A stretch of 64,000 nt of DNA from JANNPJ01 sp035474375 (GTDB taxonomy: Bacteria; Actinomycetota; Actinomycetes; Actinomycetales; Kineosporiaceae). The notes beneath the pieces are model-generated. The model was given only the letters and a program-made list of their open reading frames with translations. It was not told the DNA's origin and did no database searches. The stretch spans positions 5,525 to 69,524 of the forward strand of contig DATINJ010000288.1 of the NCBI GenBank assembly GCA_035474375.1, in the 5' to 3' direction. A program made the position numbers and the translations under genes. Positions 1 through 8,603 of this stretch are shown piece after piece (position 1 is the stretch's first letter; the number at the start of each line of letters is the position of its first letter).

Positions 1-3000
1 TGTACGGCTCGGCACCGCGCTGGGGCAAGGTGAACGCGATTGCCGACGCGCTCGCGCCGACCACGAACCGGTGCACCGTGCGGCTGGTGTTCGACCTCGG
101 GCCGACCCGGTACGTGGTGGCCCGCGAGGTCCGCCGCAGTGGAAAGAACGTGCTGCAGAAGAACGTCATCCTGGAGCGGCTTATCGACCCCACCGGCACC
201 GGGGCCGACGGCGAGGAGAGCGAGGTGATCGCCGGGGATCTGAAAGAGGTGAACCGCAGCATCGAGAAGCTCCTCGGGCTTTCGTTCTCGGACTTCTGCC
301 AGTGCGTCGTCCTCCCGCAAGGTCAGTTCGCCGAGTTCCTCAAGGCAACCCCGAAGGACCGGCAGGAGATCCTGCTCAAGCTGCTCGGCGCCGGTCACTA
401 CGAGGCAATCGCCAAGTCCGCCACCGCTCGTGCCGCGCTCGCCGGTGAGAAGGCCGCGGTCTTGGCCGCCCAGCTCGGCAATCTGGCGGAGGCCACCGAA
501 GCAGCCGAGCTTGCTGCTCGCGACCGGGAGACGAAACTCGCGCAGCTTGCCTCGGCGGTCGATCAGGCCCTGCCGTTGATCGCGGAACGGGCCGCCCGGG
601 TGGAAACGGCCACGGCGCAGCATCAGCGGCTCACCGACGAACTCGCCCGATTGACGAGCGAACAGCGACCGGAGGGCATCGCCGGATTACAGGCCGGGTT
701 GGACGCCGCCGACCGGGAGCGGGTGGCGGCGCTGGAGCTGGAGACGGCGACCGTGGCGGCGGACACCCAGGCGCGAGCCGCCCTGGCTGCCGGCCCGTCC
801 CGATCCGAGCTTGAGTCGACAATCGCTCAGCAACAGGAGTTCTCGCGGCTGATCGGGCGACGGCCGGTAGTCGCTGAGGCCGCCGATTCCACCGCCGCCC
901 GCCAGCTCGCGGCCCAGGCCAGGGTGCAGGATGCAGATCGAACCCTGGCGGCAGTTCTTGATCGGCGTGATCAGGCCAGGCAGGAGCAGGCCGAGGCGGC
1001 CGGGCGGCACGAGACCCTGCTGCAGCGGCGGTCGGCACTGGCGTCGGTCCGGGTACCGGATGGTGTCGACGTCCTGGCTTCTCGAACCTTGACGACCCGG
1101 CAGGCGGTGGCGGCTGCGCGCGGGCGTCGAGAGGCGGCCGAGGTCGCGGATCAGGACGCTCGCGACGCCCTCCGGCAGGCACCGGCCCGCGGTCCGCTGG
1201 AGCAGGCCCGGCACGATCTCGCCGAACAACAACTGACCCGCGAGCGGGTCGCCGGGCTCGAACGCCGCCACACGCAGCTCCAGGCGGCCAGGACGGCGGC
1301 GGCTTCGGCTGCGCAGCAGGCTCAGGACGGCGTCACCCAGGCTCGCCAGCGGTACGAGAAGGCCCTCGAGGCTCGGACGGCGGCAACCCTGCGACCGCAC
1401 CTGGTACCCGGTGACGCCTGCCCGGTGTGCGAGCAGACCGTTGTCACGCTCCCGGCTCCGCTGGAAACCAGCACCCTGGACGCCGCGAAGCGGGAGGTCA
1501 GCGACGCCGAGAAGCGACTACTCGGGGGGCAACGCGCGCTCGTCGACGCGACCGCGCAGGTGGCCAGCAATGAAGCCGAAATCCGTTCTGCTCATGAGTA
1601 TTTGGATAAACTGACGGCAGCGCTCAGCGGTCAGCCGACGGACGTTGGCGCGGTCGTCGAGCAGCTGTCCCGGTTGGACGCGCTCGCTGCGGCGCTGGAG
1701 AGCGCGGCCGCAGAACTGGCCGCCGCTCGGACCGCCGAGCGCGCGGCGATCGGTGCGCTGGACGAGCTCGGCCAGCAGACGGCTGCGGCCCGGACCCAGC
1801 TGATCTCGGCGCACGGGCCGCTGATCGGGTTCGGAGCTCCGGCCCTGGACGACTCCGATCTTCCCGCGGCCTGGGCGGCTCTCATCGGTTGGGCGGCCGG
1901 TCAGATCGAGGAGCTCGATCTGACGTTGCTCCCGGCCGCCCACGCTGCTGCGACGTCGGCCAAGGCCAGGCACGCCGACGCGGTCCGGGCGCTGCAGGAG
2001 GCGGAGACCGAACGGCAGGCCGCCCAGTTGCAACATACCGAGTCGGTGCGGGTCGGAGTGCGAGCCACCGAGGAGCTCCGAGCACTGACCAGCAGGCTGA
2101 CCGAGCTGGAGACGACCCTGGTGCAGGCACCGACTGCCGAGGAAGCCGCCGTGCAGTTGGCCGAGTGCAGCCGGCTCGAGGTGGCCGCGAAACAGTGCGA
2201 CGAACAGTTGCGGACGGCGCGAACCGCGCGAGTCGCGGCCGAGGAGGCACGAGCGCAATGGAACGCCAGGGCCGATCAGGCGCGGCGGCAACTGCGGGCC
2301 GCTCGCGACCGGCTGGTTCCGCTGGGCGCCCCGGAATTGGCCGACGCCCACCTCGCCGGGGCCTGGTCTGAGCTCCTGACCTGGGCGCAGGAGCAGGCCG
2401 ACCGCCGCCGCGAGCAGGTGCCGGCGGTGGCCGAGCAGATCGAGTTGGCCACCCGGGAGCATCAGATCGAAGTCCGGGCGCTGCGGGCGCTGGTGGCCGA
2501 CCAGGCCGTGGAGCTGGCGGACGAGCCTCCCGCCGTCCTTCCGGCCCGGATGGCCACCGCCCTCGAGCGAGCCCGGTCCGAGACTCGCTCAATTGCTGAA
2601 AAACGTTCTCGGGCAGCTTCTCTCACCGATGAAATGGCAGATTCGCGAGAGCAGCAGCAGGTCGCCAAGCTGCTGGCCGACCTACTGCGGTTCGACAAGT
2701 TCCCGCGTTGGCTGGCCGCCGCGGCGCTCGACACCCTGGTCGCCGACGCCTCCGTCGCGTTGTCCGACCTGTCTGGCGGCCAGTTCGATCTGTCTCATGA
2801 TCGTGGGGATTTCGTCGTCATCGATCATGCCGATGCGGACTCCAGGCGATCGGTGCGGACGCTGTCCGGTGGCGAGACGTTCCAGGCCAGCCTGGCGCTG
2901 GCGCTGGCCCTATCCGCGCAGCTGTCCACGCTCGCCGCCGAGGGTGCGGCCCGGCTGGACTCGATCTTCCTGGACGAGGGGTTCGGCACCCTCGACGCGG

Positions 3001-3161
3001 AAACGCTGGAAGTGGTGGCCGGCACCTTGGAGAACCTCGCGCACGGCGAGCGGATGGTCGGCGTGATCACCCACGTCGCCGCCCTCGCCGAGCGAGCGCC
3101 GGTGCGATTCGCCGTCCATCGGGACAGCCGCACCTCGACGATCCAGCGGGAGGTTTCATGA
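1..3161 (+). CDS. sbcC: Exonuclease SbcC, ATPase subunit (5' end outside window)
   Basis: SMC/Rad50-like ATPase that works with the SbcD nuclease on DNA ends and hairpins. The reading frame is open from base 3, and the first visible residues (YGSAPRW) match the stretch after Walker A in SbcC, so the N-terminus and Walker A lie upstream; the GTG at 30 is not the true start. A long Ala/Glu/Arg-rich coiled coil follows, interrupted by a CPVC zinc hook at 1419-1430. The C-terminal ATPase lobe has the signature LSGGE near 2862 and the Walker B/D-loop FLDEGFGTLD near 2970. It overlaps the next gene by ATGA, implying coupled translation. sbcD is presumably just upstream, outside the window. Confidence 0.93.
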   Translation, partial: YGSAPRWGKVNAIADALAPTTNRCTVRLVFDLGPTRYVVAREVRRSGKNVLQKNVILERLIDPTGTGADGEESEVIAGDLKEVNRSIEKLLGLSFSDFCQCVVLPQGQFAEFLKATPKDRQEILLKLLGAGHYEAIAKSATARAALAGEKAAVLAAQLGNLAEATEAAELAARDRETKLAQLASAVDQALPLIAERAARVETATAQHQRLTDELARLTSEQRPEGIAGLQAGLDAADRERVAALELETATVAADTQARAALAAGPSRSELESTIAQQQEFSRLIGRRPVVAEAADSTAARQLAAQARVQDADRTLAAVLDRRDQARQEQAEAAGRHETLLQRRSALASVRVPDGVDVLASRTLTTRQAVAAARGRREAAEVADQDARDALRQAPARGPLEQARHDLAEQQLTRERVAGLERRHTQLQAARTAAASAAQQAQDGVTQARQRYEKALEARTAATLRPHLVPGDACPVCEQTVVTLPAPLETSTLDAAKREVSDAEKRLLGGQRALVDATAQVASNEAEIRSAHEYLDKLTAALSGQPTDVGAVVEQLSRLDALAAALESAAAELAAARTAERAAIGALDELGQQTAAARTQLISAHGPLIGFGAPALDDSDLPAAWAALIGWAAGQIEELDLTLLPAAHAAATSAKARHADAVRALQEAETERQAAQLQHTESVRVGVRATEELRALTSRLTELETTLVQAPTAEEAAVQLAECSRLEVAAKQCDEQLRTARTARVAAEEARAQWNARADQARRQLRAARDRLVPLGAPELADAHLAGAWSELLTWAQEQADRRREQVPAVAEQIELATREHQIEVRALRALVADQAVELADEPPAVLPARMATALERARSETRSIAEKRSRAASLTDEMADSREQQQVAKLLADLLRFDKFPRWLAAAALDTLVADASVALSDLSGGQFDLSHDRGDFVVIDHADADSRRSVRTLSGGETFQASLALALALSAQLSTLAAEGAARLDSIFLDEGFGTLDAETLEVVAGTLENLAHGERMVGVITHVAALAERAPVRFAVHRDSRTSTIQREVS

Positions 3162-4183
3162 CGATCCTTGGCGCCCCGGCGTCCACCGGTTCGCCGGGGA
3201 TGCGATTCGCCGTCGACGGCTGGGATCCGTCCTATGGAGCCAGCCTGGAGACGGAAGACGAGCTCGGGCAGTCGACTGCCCGCGTCGTCACCGACGTGGA
3301 GGTCCCGGACGAGCGCTGGCGGCCGATCTCCGCGGACCCGAGGCTGGCCCGGCCGAGCACCATCCTGTTCATCGACGGCGTCCGCCGGATCGAGGCGCAG
3401 ATCTGGATCGACGATCTTGCCGTTGACGGGCCGCCCACCGAAGCCTCACCCGCGCTGTGTGCCTCGTACGCGGCCGGCACCATCTGCTGCTGTACCGAGG
3501 GTGCGCACCTGCTCACTGCCCTCCCCCGGCGTGGCCTCTTCACGGTCGCGGCACACGCCGTGGACGTGCAGACCGGAGCCGGTATTTACCACGCGAATCA
3601 CACCACCGCTCACCCCGAGCAAGGGCTGGCGGCGACGCTGTCCGCCGCGCTGCAACGCAGCCTGGCCGAACTGGAGGTGCAGGCTGCGGTATCCGCACGG
3701 GCCGCGCTGCCCGATCATGGCATCGCCGACGACACGGATCTGCTGGTGATCGATGGGCCGCTGCGCGGAAGGCAGCATCTGCCAAGGGCGCTCGGCTTCA
3801 TCAAGTCGCACCGCGCGTCGTACCTTCCGACCTCATTGCATGCCATGGTCAGCACTTTGGCCGCCGGGCAACGGACTCCGGTGTTTCTGATGGGCACCAG
3901 TTGGGATCGGCACGCCTGGTATCTGCGGCTGCCGGGCCCGGCCGGCGCCCCCTGGGCCGGCGTGGTGCGGCTGGAGTGCAGCGCCGATCTGTCCACCACC
4001 GCCGCGATCAGCCTGGCCAACCTCAGCCAGGCGATGCTCCCACGGTTCGCGTCAACCGCGTACAAGGACTCCCGGGCGCCGCAAAACCTTTACCCGATCG
4101 GTGGTTTGGAGCGCGAGCTGCGCCGCCGGCTGGGCGATCCCGCCGTCCTCTACCGCGCCCTGCGCCGAGCCGCGCTCAGCTGA
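3158..4183 (+). CDS. NurA-like nuclease domain protein
   Basis: Protein of 341 residues translated through a 4-nt ATGA overlap with sbcC. It resembles the NurA family of DNA double-strand-break nucleases: an early FIDGVRR motif, a central VIDGPLRG motif and a C-terminal YPIGGLERELRRRLGD segment, with acidic residues placed as in NurA (seen; family assignment by motif recognition). NurA normally acts with a Rad50/SbcC-type ATPase or HerA helicase, so the coupling to sbcC supports a joint role in end resection (inference). No signal peptide or membrane segment. Length fits the family. The gene ends before a pair of palindromic repeats that probably terminate transcription. Confidence 0.72.
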   Translation: MTILGAPASTGSPGMRFAVDGWDPSYGASLETEDELGQSTARVVTDVEVPDERWRPISADPRLARPSTILFIDGVRRIEAQIWIDDLAVDGPPTEASPALCASYAAGTICCCTEGAHLLTALPRRGLFTVAAHAVDVQTGAGIYHANHTTAHPEQGLAATLSAALQRSLAELEVQAAVSARAALPDHGIADDTDLLVIDGPLRGRQHLPRALGFIKSHRASYLPTSLHAMVSTLAAGQRTPVFLMGTSWDRHAWYLRLPGPAGAPWAGVVRLECSADLSTTAAISLANLSQAMLPRFASTAYKDSRAPQNLYPIGGLERELRRRLGDPAVLYRALRRAALS

Positions 4184-4218
4184 GCCGCCGAGTTGCGCTC
4201 AGTTCGGACTCCCACACC

Positions 4219-4270
4219 TGCGGCGATCATGCACGGTTGCTGCCCCGGGCAACCTTGCATGATCGCCGCA
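4219..4270. repeat. Palindromic repeat, family A (GATCATGCAC type), copy 1
   Basis: Inverted repeat with 22-nt arms (4219-4240 and 4249-4270, 21 of 22 pairs) around an 8-nt loop. The arms contain GATCATGCACGGTTGC. It lies just after the nurA-like gene and is likely to work as a terminator. The bases that follow (to about 4290) also resemble the 3' end of the 5'-nucleotidase gene found after copy 2, which suggests the hairpin and flank were duplicated together. Confidence 0.85.
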
Positions 4271-4299
4271 GGATTGGGCTAGGGCTTGGGTAAATCGAC

Positions 4300-4479
4300 T
4301 CTGGCCTACTTTCCGTGATCTGCGGACCTGCTGGTCCCGATGGCGGGGCCGTTTCAGCACGCGAATGCGCCCCTGCCACCGCCCGCTCCTGCAGGTATGC
4401 CCGGGATACGCGTGCCTAAATGGCCCTCGCCCGGCGACCGGTCGACCGGTCGCCCGGTCGCCACGGAAAGTGGGCCAGA
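4300..4479. mobile_element. MITE-like element with terminal inverted repeats
   Basis: About 180 bp bounded by near-perfect terminal inverted repeats: TCTGGCCTACTTTCCGTG at the left end and, read in reverse complement, the same with one or two changes at the right end (4462-4479). Inside, 4345-4476 is homologous to 43453-43574, including an imperfect stem formed by the TTTCAGCACGC and GCGTGCCTAAA segments and a shared CTCCTGCAGGTATGCCCGGGAT core. It has no open reading frame of note and no clear target-site duplication. A non-autonomous mobile element or a structured RNA are both possible. Confidence 0.55.
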
Positions 4480-4501
4480 ACTTGAGCCGCTCCCAAAACA
4501 G

Positions 4502-4554
4502 CGGCGATCATGCACGGTTGCTCCCCCGAAGAGGGCAACCGTGCATGATCGCCG
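4502..4554. repeat. Palindromic repeat, family A, copy 2
   Basis: Perfect inverted repeat with 20-nt arms (4502-4521, 4535-4554) and a 13-nt loop, same sequence family as 4219-4270. It starts 8 bp beyond the stop codon of the 5'-nucleotidase gene, in the convergent space between two genes, so a bidirectional terminator role is likely. Confidence 0.85.
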
Positions 4555-4562
4555 AAGGTTGG

Positions 4563-6479
4563 TTAGGGCTTGGGGATGATGCGGTTGAGGGTCGGGACAG
4601 CGACGCCGGTCGGCTCGGCTGCGGTCAGGTAGGACACGAACGAGTCGATGTCCTGAGCGCCACCAAGTACGTCGGTGCCGCCGTTGAAGGCGGTGAACCC
4701 ATCCCCACCGGAGGCGAGGAAGTTGTTCATCGTCACCCGGTACGAAGTAGCCGGATCAATCGCCGTCCCGTTGATCGAGATGACGCCGATCTGGGCCGCG
4801 CAGTCGGCTGCGGTCGGGCCGGCCGGCAGCGCGGTCGTGGACTTCTCGTACTTCAGCGTTGCCGAGATCTGCAGAGTGCGGTTGACCGTCTGCCCGCCGC
4901 ACCCGGCGAACTGCTGCTGCAGCAGGCTGCGGATCTGCGCCCCGGTCATGGTCTTCGTGACCAGGCTGTTTCCGAACGGCTGCACGGTGAACGCCTCGCC
5001 GTACGTCACCTGACCCGGCGCCTCACCACCGGACGAGATGGCCGAGGCCAGCAAGTCGGAACGGATACCGCCGGGGTTCATGAAGGCGATCACGGCGTTA
5101 CCCGTGGTGGCCGACTTGGTCGACGCGAGCTGGGCATCGGCGATCACGTCGCCCAGCGTGGATTCGCCGGTCGCCGTCCGGGTCAGGTCGCCCTGGATCC
5201 GGCCGACCACCTTGTTGGCCAGTGGTGCGGATGCCGTCACGTACTGGTCGACAACGGCCTGCACCTTCGGGTCGGCCTTGCTCGGGTCTGCCTGGCGAAC
5301 GACGCCGGTACCCGGGGTGTTCAGCGCGTTCTCAACGATCGTGTTGGTCGCCTCGACTCCGGCAAGCTCGCCGGTCGCGTCGTTCACCGTCAGGGTGAGG
5401 TCGGTCAGGATCCGACCGAACGATGCGGCGCTGGTGATCAGCCGAGTGACGCCGTTGGTGGTGATGGTGCAGCGGTACTCGTTGTGCGTGTGGCCGGAAA
5501 TGATGATCTTGATCGCCGGGTCGAGCTTCTCTGCGATCTTGGCGATATCGCTGCCCGCCAGGCTGCCGGCGCACCCGTTCAGGGCTGCCGTCCCGCTCTG
5601 CACACCACCCTGGTGGATCACCAGGACCGGGATCTTCACGCCCTGCGCGGCCAAGTCCTGCACCGCCTTGTTGGCGGCCTGTGCCTCGTCGATGAAGGAC
5701 AGCCCGGCGACTCCGGCCGGGGTGACGATGGACGGGGTGTCCTTCAGGACCTCACCAATGAAGCCGACCGTCACGTCCTTGTTGCTGGACGTGCGCATCT
5801 TCTTGGTCCCGTAGGCCGGGAAGATCGGTTCATTGGTGACGCTGTCCAGCACGTTGGCGGCCAGGTACTTGAAGTCGGCTCCGGGGTAGCGCTTTGTGGT
5901 GCCGCCGCTTTCCTTCGCGTACGGAGCGCCCGTGCACCCGGTGACCGGCTTGCAGCCGCCGTTCTGGATCCGCTGCAGTTCGGTGATGCCCTTGTCGAAC
6001 TCGTGGTTACCGACGGAGGAGAAATCGACGCTCATCAGGTTCGAGACGACCGTCGAGGGCTCCTCGTTGACCAGCGCGCTGGCCAGCGGCGAGGCCCCGA
6101 TGTTGTCACCGGCGAGCACGGTGGCCGCCCGGCGACCGTAGATCGCCTGCCGGTCCTTCACCATCTTCGCCAGGTACGGCGCACCGCCGGCGAACTTGCC
6201 GTAGATGTTCAGCGCGGCCGGCTCCAGGTTTCCATGGAAGTCGTTCCAAGCCAGTACGTGCATGGTGCTGGTTTCGGCGGCGTCGGCTGCCGTCTGGAAG
6301 CTGACCGAGACGGTGTCGGTGAGCGACTGCGCTCCGGAGATCGTCGGAGCCGCGGTGACGGCCGGGCCGGTAGCGGCCAGCGGTGCCAGCAGGACGGCGC
6401 TGAGGCTGGCTGCCACCAAACCGCCCTGCGTCACCCGCGAACTCGGCCGAAGCCGGAAGCTGGAACGTACGAATGTCAC
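4563..6479 (-). CDS. Secreted bifunctional metallophosphatase/5'-nucleotidase
   Basis: UshA-type enzyme that dephosphorylates extracellular nucleotides. The N-terminus has a basic stretch and a hydrophobic Sec signal (about residues 18-45). The metallophosphatase domain shows AWNDFHGN, AGDNIGAS, VGNHEFDKG and GHTHNEY, supplying the di-metal ligands; the C-terminal substrate domain carries LASGGDGF. I chose the GTG at 6479 because GGAGG lies 5 nt upstream; a GTG at 6491 is in frame but that GGAGG would then be inside the gene. About 638 residues, usual for the family. It is monocistronic and converges on the nurA-like gene through the 4502-4554 hairpin. Likely role: phosphate or nucleoside scavenging. 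Confidence 0.92.
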   Translation of the reverse strand: MTFVRSSFRLRPSSRVTQGGLVAASLSAVLLAPLAATGPAVTAAPTISGAQSLTDTVSVSFQTAADAAETSTMHVLAWNDFHGNLEPAALNIYGKFAGGAPYLAKMVKDRQAIYGRRAATVLAGDNIGASPLASALVNEEPSTVVSNLMSVDFSSVGNHEFDKGITELQRIQNGGCKPVTGCTGAPYAKESGGTTKRYPGADFKYLAANVLDSVTNEPIFPAYGTKKMRTSSNKDVTVGFIGEVLKDTPSIVTPAGVAGLSFIDEAQAANKAVQDLAAQGVKIPVLVIHQGGVQSGTAALNGCAGSLAGSDIAKIAEKLDPAIKIIISGHTHNEYRCTITTNGVTRLITSAASFGRILTDLTLTVNDATGELAGVEATNTIVENALNTPGTGVVRQADPSKADPKVQAVVDQYVTASAPLANKVVGRIQGDLTRTATGESTLGDVIADAQLASTKSATTGNAVIAFMNPGGIRSDLLASAISSGGEAPGQVTYGEAFTVQPFGNSLVTKTMTGAQIRSLLQQQFAGCGGQTVNRTLQISATLKYEKSTTALPAGPTAADCAAQIGVISINGTAIDPATSYRVTMNNFLASGGDGFTAFNGGTDVLGGAQDIDSFVSYLTAAEPTGVAVPTLNRIIPKP

Positions 6480-6667
6480 GAAATCCTCCACTTTTAACCT
6501 GTCCGCATGGTTTCCACCGGCACGTTCCCCGGGCCGTGGACAGAGTGCAGAATCTGCCCTAAATCAGAGGGGAATTCTAGTGATCAAAGCAAGAAATCGG
6601 GGCAGCGGACGTTAACACTGGGCACCTCGGACACAGGGTCCGGACAAACATCTCTACAGTGCACCCC

Positions 6668-7687
6668 ATGGTGAGCGAACTGCCGACAAAGAACCGGGAG
6701 ACCGGTGTGCGCCCGCCCGGTTCAAGGCGGCCCCGAGCGGCCGAGCTCGCGCTCGCTCCGATCGCCGTCCTGCTGATCCTGGCCGTGCTGGCCCGGCCGC
6801 AACTGGTCAGCCTGCTGGATCGACCGGCGGTCGCCAACTGGGCAACCGTCTTCGTCGCGGTAGCCGTCCAGGCGCTGCCCTTCCTCGTGCTCGGGGTCAC
6901 GGTGAGCGCGGTCATCGCGGCGTTCGTCTCACCGGCCACCCTCTCCCGGGTGTTCCCGGACCGGCCGGTGTACGCCGTCCCGGTGGCCGCCCTCGCGGGA
7001 GCGGCCCTGCCCGGCTGCGAGTGCGGTTCGGTGCCGATCGCGCGACGACTGATGTCCCGCGGCGTCACCCCGGCCGCCGCCCTGACCTTCCTGCTCTCGG
7101 CTCCGGCGATCAACCCGGTGGTGCTGGTCGCCACGGCGGTCGCCTTCCCCGGGCAGCCGGAGATGGTGGCAGCCCGGTTCGTGGCCAGCCTGATCGCGGC
7201 CGTCGCGGTCGGATTGGCCTGGACGATGATCGGCCGCGGTGACCTCCTGGCGCTCGCCACTCGTCCCGCTGCGCCGTCCCGACACCGACCGATCCAGGTA
7301 TTCATGCAGACCGCCCAGCACGACTTCCTCTCCGCCGGCGGTTACCTGGTGATCGGTGCCGGTGCGGCCGCGTCACTGCAGACCGCGGTACCGCGGAGCG
7401 TGGTCGACATGTTCGCGCAGTCCCCGATCTTTTCGGTGCTCGCACTCGCCGTCCTCGCCGTCGTCCTGGCGCTCTGCTCCGAGGCCGACGCCTTCGTCGC
7501 CGCCGGGCTCAAGCAGTTCTCGCTGACCGCCCGGCTGGCCTTCCTGGTCGTCGGCCCGATGGTCGACGTCAAGCTGATCGCCCTGCAGGCCGGGACTTTC
7601 GGGCGCGCCTTCACGCTGCGCTTCGCCCCGCTGACCTTCGTCTGCGCGCTCGGCTCGGCCAGCCTGGTTGGCTGGTGGATGCTGTGA
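6668..7687 (+). CDS. Membrane permease, YraQ/YcgR-like (SO_0444-type) metal transporter family
   Basis: Polytopic membrane protein with about eight hydrophobic segments. The family signature is the PGCECGSVPIARRL motif followed by LTFLLSAPAINPVVL, where the two cysteines are candidate metal ligands. Family members pair with a DUF1980/TIGR03943 partner, as here; in Bacillus the equivalent ycgR-ycgQ pair belongs to the zinc regulon (established knowledge), so metal export or import is likely, with substrate unproven. The ATG at 6668 is taken; a GTG at 6659 is also in frame. TACAGT at 6655-6660 sits at -10 distance from this ATG, so the transcript could be leaderless (inference). The next gene overlaps by GTGA. 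Confidence 0.8.
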   Translation: MVSELPTKNRETGVRPPGSRRPRAAELALAPIAVLLILAVLARPQLVSLLDRPAVANWATVFVAVAVQALPFLVLGVTVSAVIAAFVSPATLSRVFPDRPVYAVPVAALAGAALPGCECGSVPIARRLMSRGVTPAAALTFLLSAPAINPVVLVATAVAFPGQPEMVAARFVASLIAAVAVGLAWTMIGRGDLLALATRPAAPSRHRPIQVFMQTAQHDFLSAGGYLVIGAGAAASLQTAVPRSVVDMFAQSPIFSVLALAVLAVVLALCSEADAFVAAGLKQFSLTARLAFLVVGPMVDVKLIALQAGTFGRAFTLRFAPLTFVCALGSASLVGWWML

Positions 7688-8412
7688 CCCCCCTGGTCGG
7701 CGGCACCACGCTGCTTCTCGTCGGGGCGATGTTGATCCGACTCACGGTGACGGACGCCTACCAGCGGTACGTCCGGGTCGGAATGGGTTCTTGGCTACTG
7801 GTGGCCGGGGTGCTGCTCGCGATCCTCGGTTCGGTCGCCGTCGTGACGGCACTGCGCGGGACCAAGGACGAGGATCATCCGGGCGAGGAAGACCATCACT
7901 CCGGCGAGGAGGAACACGATCACGAGCATGGTGATCGAGTCGGCTGGTTGCTCCTCGTGCCGGTACTCGCCTTACTGCTGGTGGTCCCGCCGGCGCTCGG
8001 CAGTTTCGGGGTGGATCGCAGCCAGGTGCGGGCCGCACCGGGAACGAGTGCGGTGTTCGATCCGCTGCCCGCGGCTGCCGAACCGCGACCGATGACCTTG
8101 CTGGAATTCGACCAGCGGGCGTTCGACCGGAGCGGCCAAAGCATGCAGGGCATCAAGCTGGTGCTTACCGGTTTCGTCGCCAAATCCGCGGACGGCAACG
8201 GGTTCCGGATCGCTCGCTACCAGATTGCCTGCTGCGCCGCAGATGCTGTCGCGGCGGTTGCTCGGGTGTCCGGTGCGACCGGTGCCGCCCCGACCCGGGA
8301 TGCCTGGTTCATCGTGACCGGAACGTTCAAGGGGATCGGGGCGGACGGCGTCCCCGAGTTCGTCGCCAGTACCGTCCAGCAAACCCCCGCCCCGGTCGAC
8401 CCGTACGAGTGA
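7684..8412 (+). CDS. TIGR03943 (DUF1980/YcgQ-like) family membrane protein
   Basis: Partner of the preceding permease, translated from a GTG that overlaps its stop (GTGA); a GTG at 7675 is an in-frame alternative. Two N-terminal membrane segments are followed by a strongly acidic and His-rich loop (about residues 60-80, with DEDHPGEEDHH and EEEHDHEH), which is a plausible metal-binding cytoplasmic or surface loop. A further hydrophobic segment and an extracellular domain follow, with a QIACCAADA motif that is typical of the family. Function in metal handling is inferred from the pair and the histidines; no enzyme motif is visible. Confidence 0.8.
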   Translation: MTPLVGGTTLLLVGAMLIRLTVTDAYQRYVRVGMGSWLLVAGVLLAILGSVAVVTALRGTKDEDHPGEEDHHSGEEEHDHEHGDRVGWLLLVPVLALLLVVPPALGSFGVDRSQVRAAPGTSAVFDPLPAAAEPRPMTLLEFDQRAFDRSGQSMQGIKLVLTGFVAKSADGNGFRIARYQIACCAADAVAAVARVSGATGAAPTRDAWFIVTGTFKGIGADGVPEFVASTVQQTPAPVDPYE

Positions 8413-8443
8413 ACCGAGCCGTGGATCGCCCGGCCCTCCCGGC

Positions 8444-8511
8444 GAGATCGCCAGGCGTGCCCGCTTTCGTGCCCTCAACCGGCGCCTAACCGGGCACAGC
8501 TGGCGATCTTC
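8444..8511. repeat. Palindromic repeat, family B, copy 1
   Basis: Inverted repeat with arms 8444-8464 and 8491-8511 (about 17 of 21 pairs), containing GATCGCCAG and GCCCGCTTTCGTGCC. A second copy lies at 32082-32147. Both are between convergent genes, consistent with bidirectional termination. Confidence 0.7.
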
Positions 8512-8603
8512 AGGGCGGCCAGGCGGGCGGCAGGGCGGCCAGGTGGGGGCAGGGCAGTCAGGGCGGATTCAGGGCCGGGCGGGGGCAGGACGGCCAGGCG
8601 GGA
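8512..8603. repeat. Degenerate CAGGGCGGCCAGGCGGG tandem tract
   Basis: G-rich low-complexity run of imperfect 10-17 bp units (CAGGGCGG, CCAGGCGGG, GGGGGCAGG) directly before the stop codon of the minus-strand gene. No coding function is apparent. Confidence 0.6.

Noticed and set aside
4300..4479. Complete insertion sequence
   Set aside because: The element is too short to encode a transposase and no transposase gene is found anywhere in the window.
4365..6497. Plus-strand open frame of 710 codons
   Set aside because: Antisense shadow of the 5'-nucleotidase gene; its translation is Arg/Gly/Val-rich with no family motif, whereas the minus strand encodes an intact enzyme with a signal peptide.
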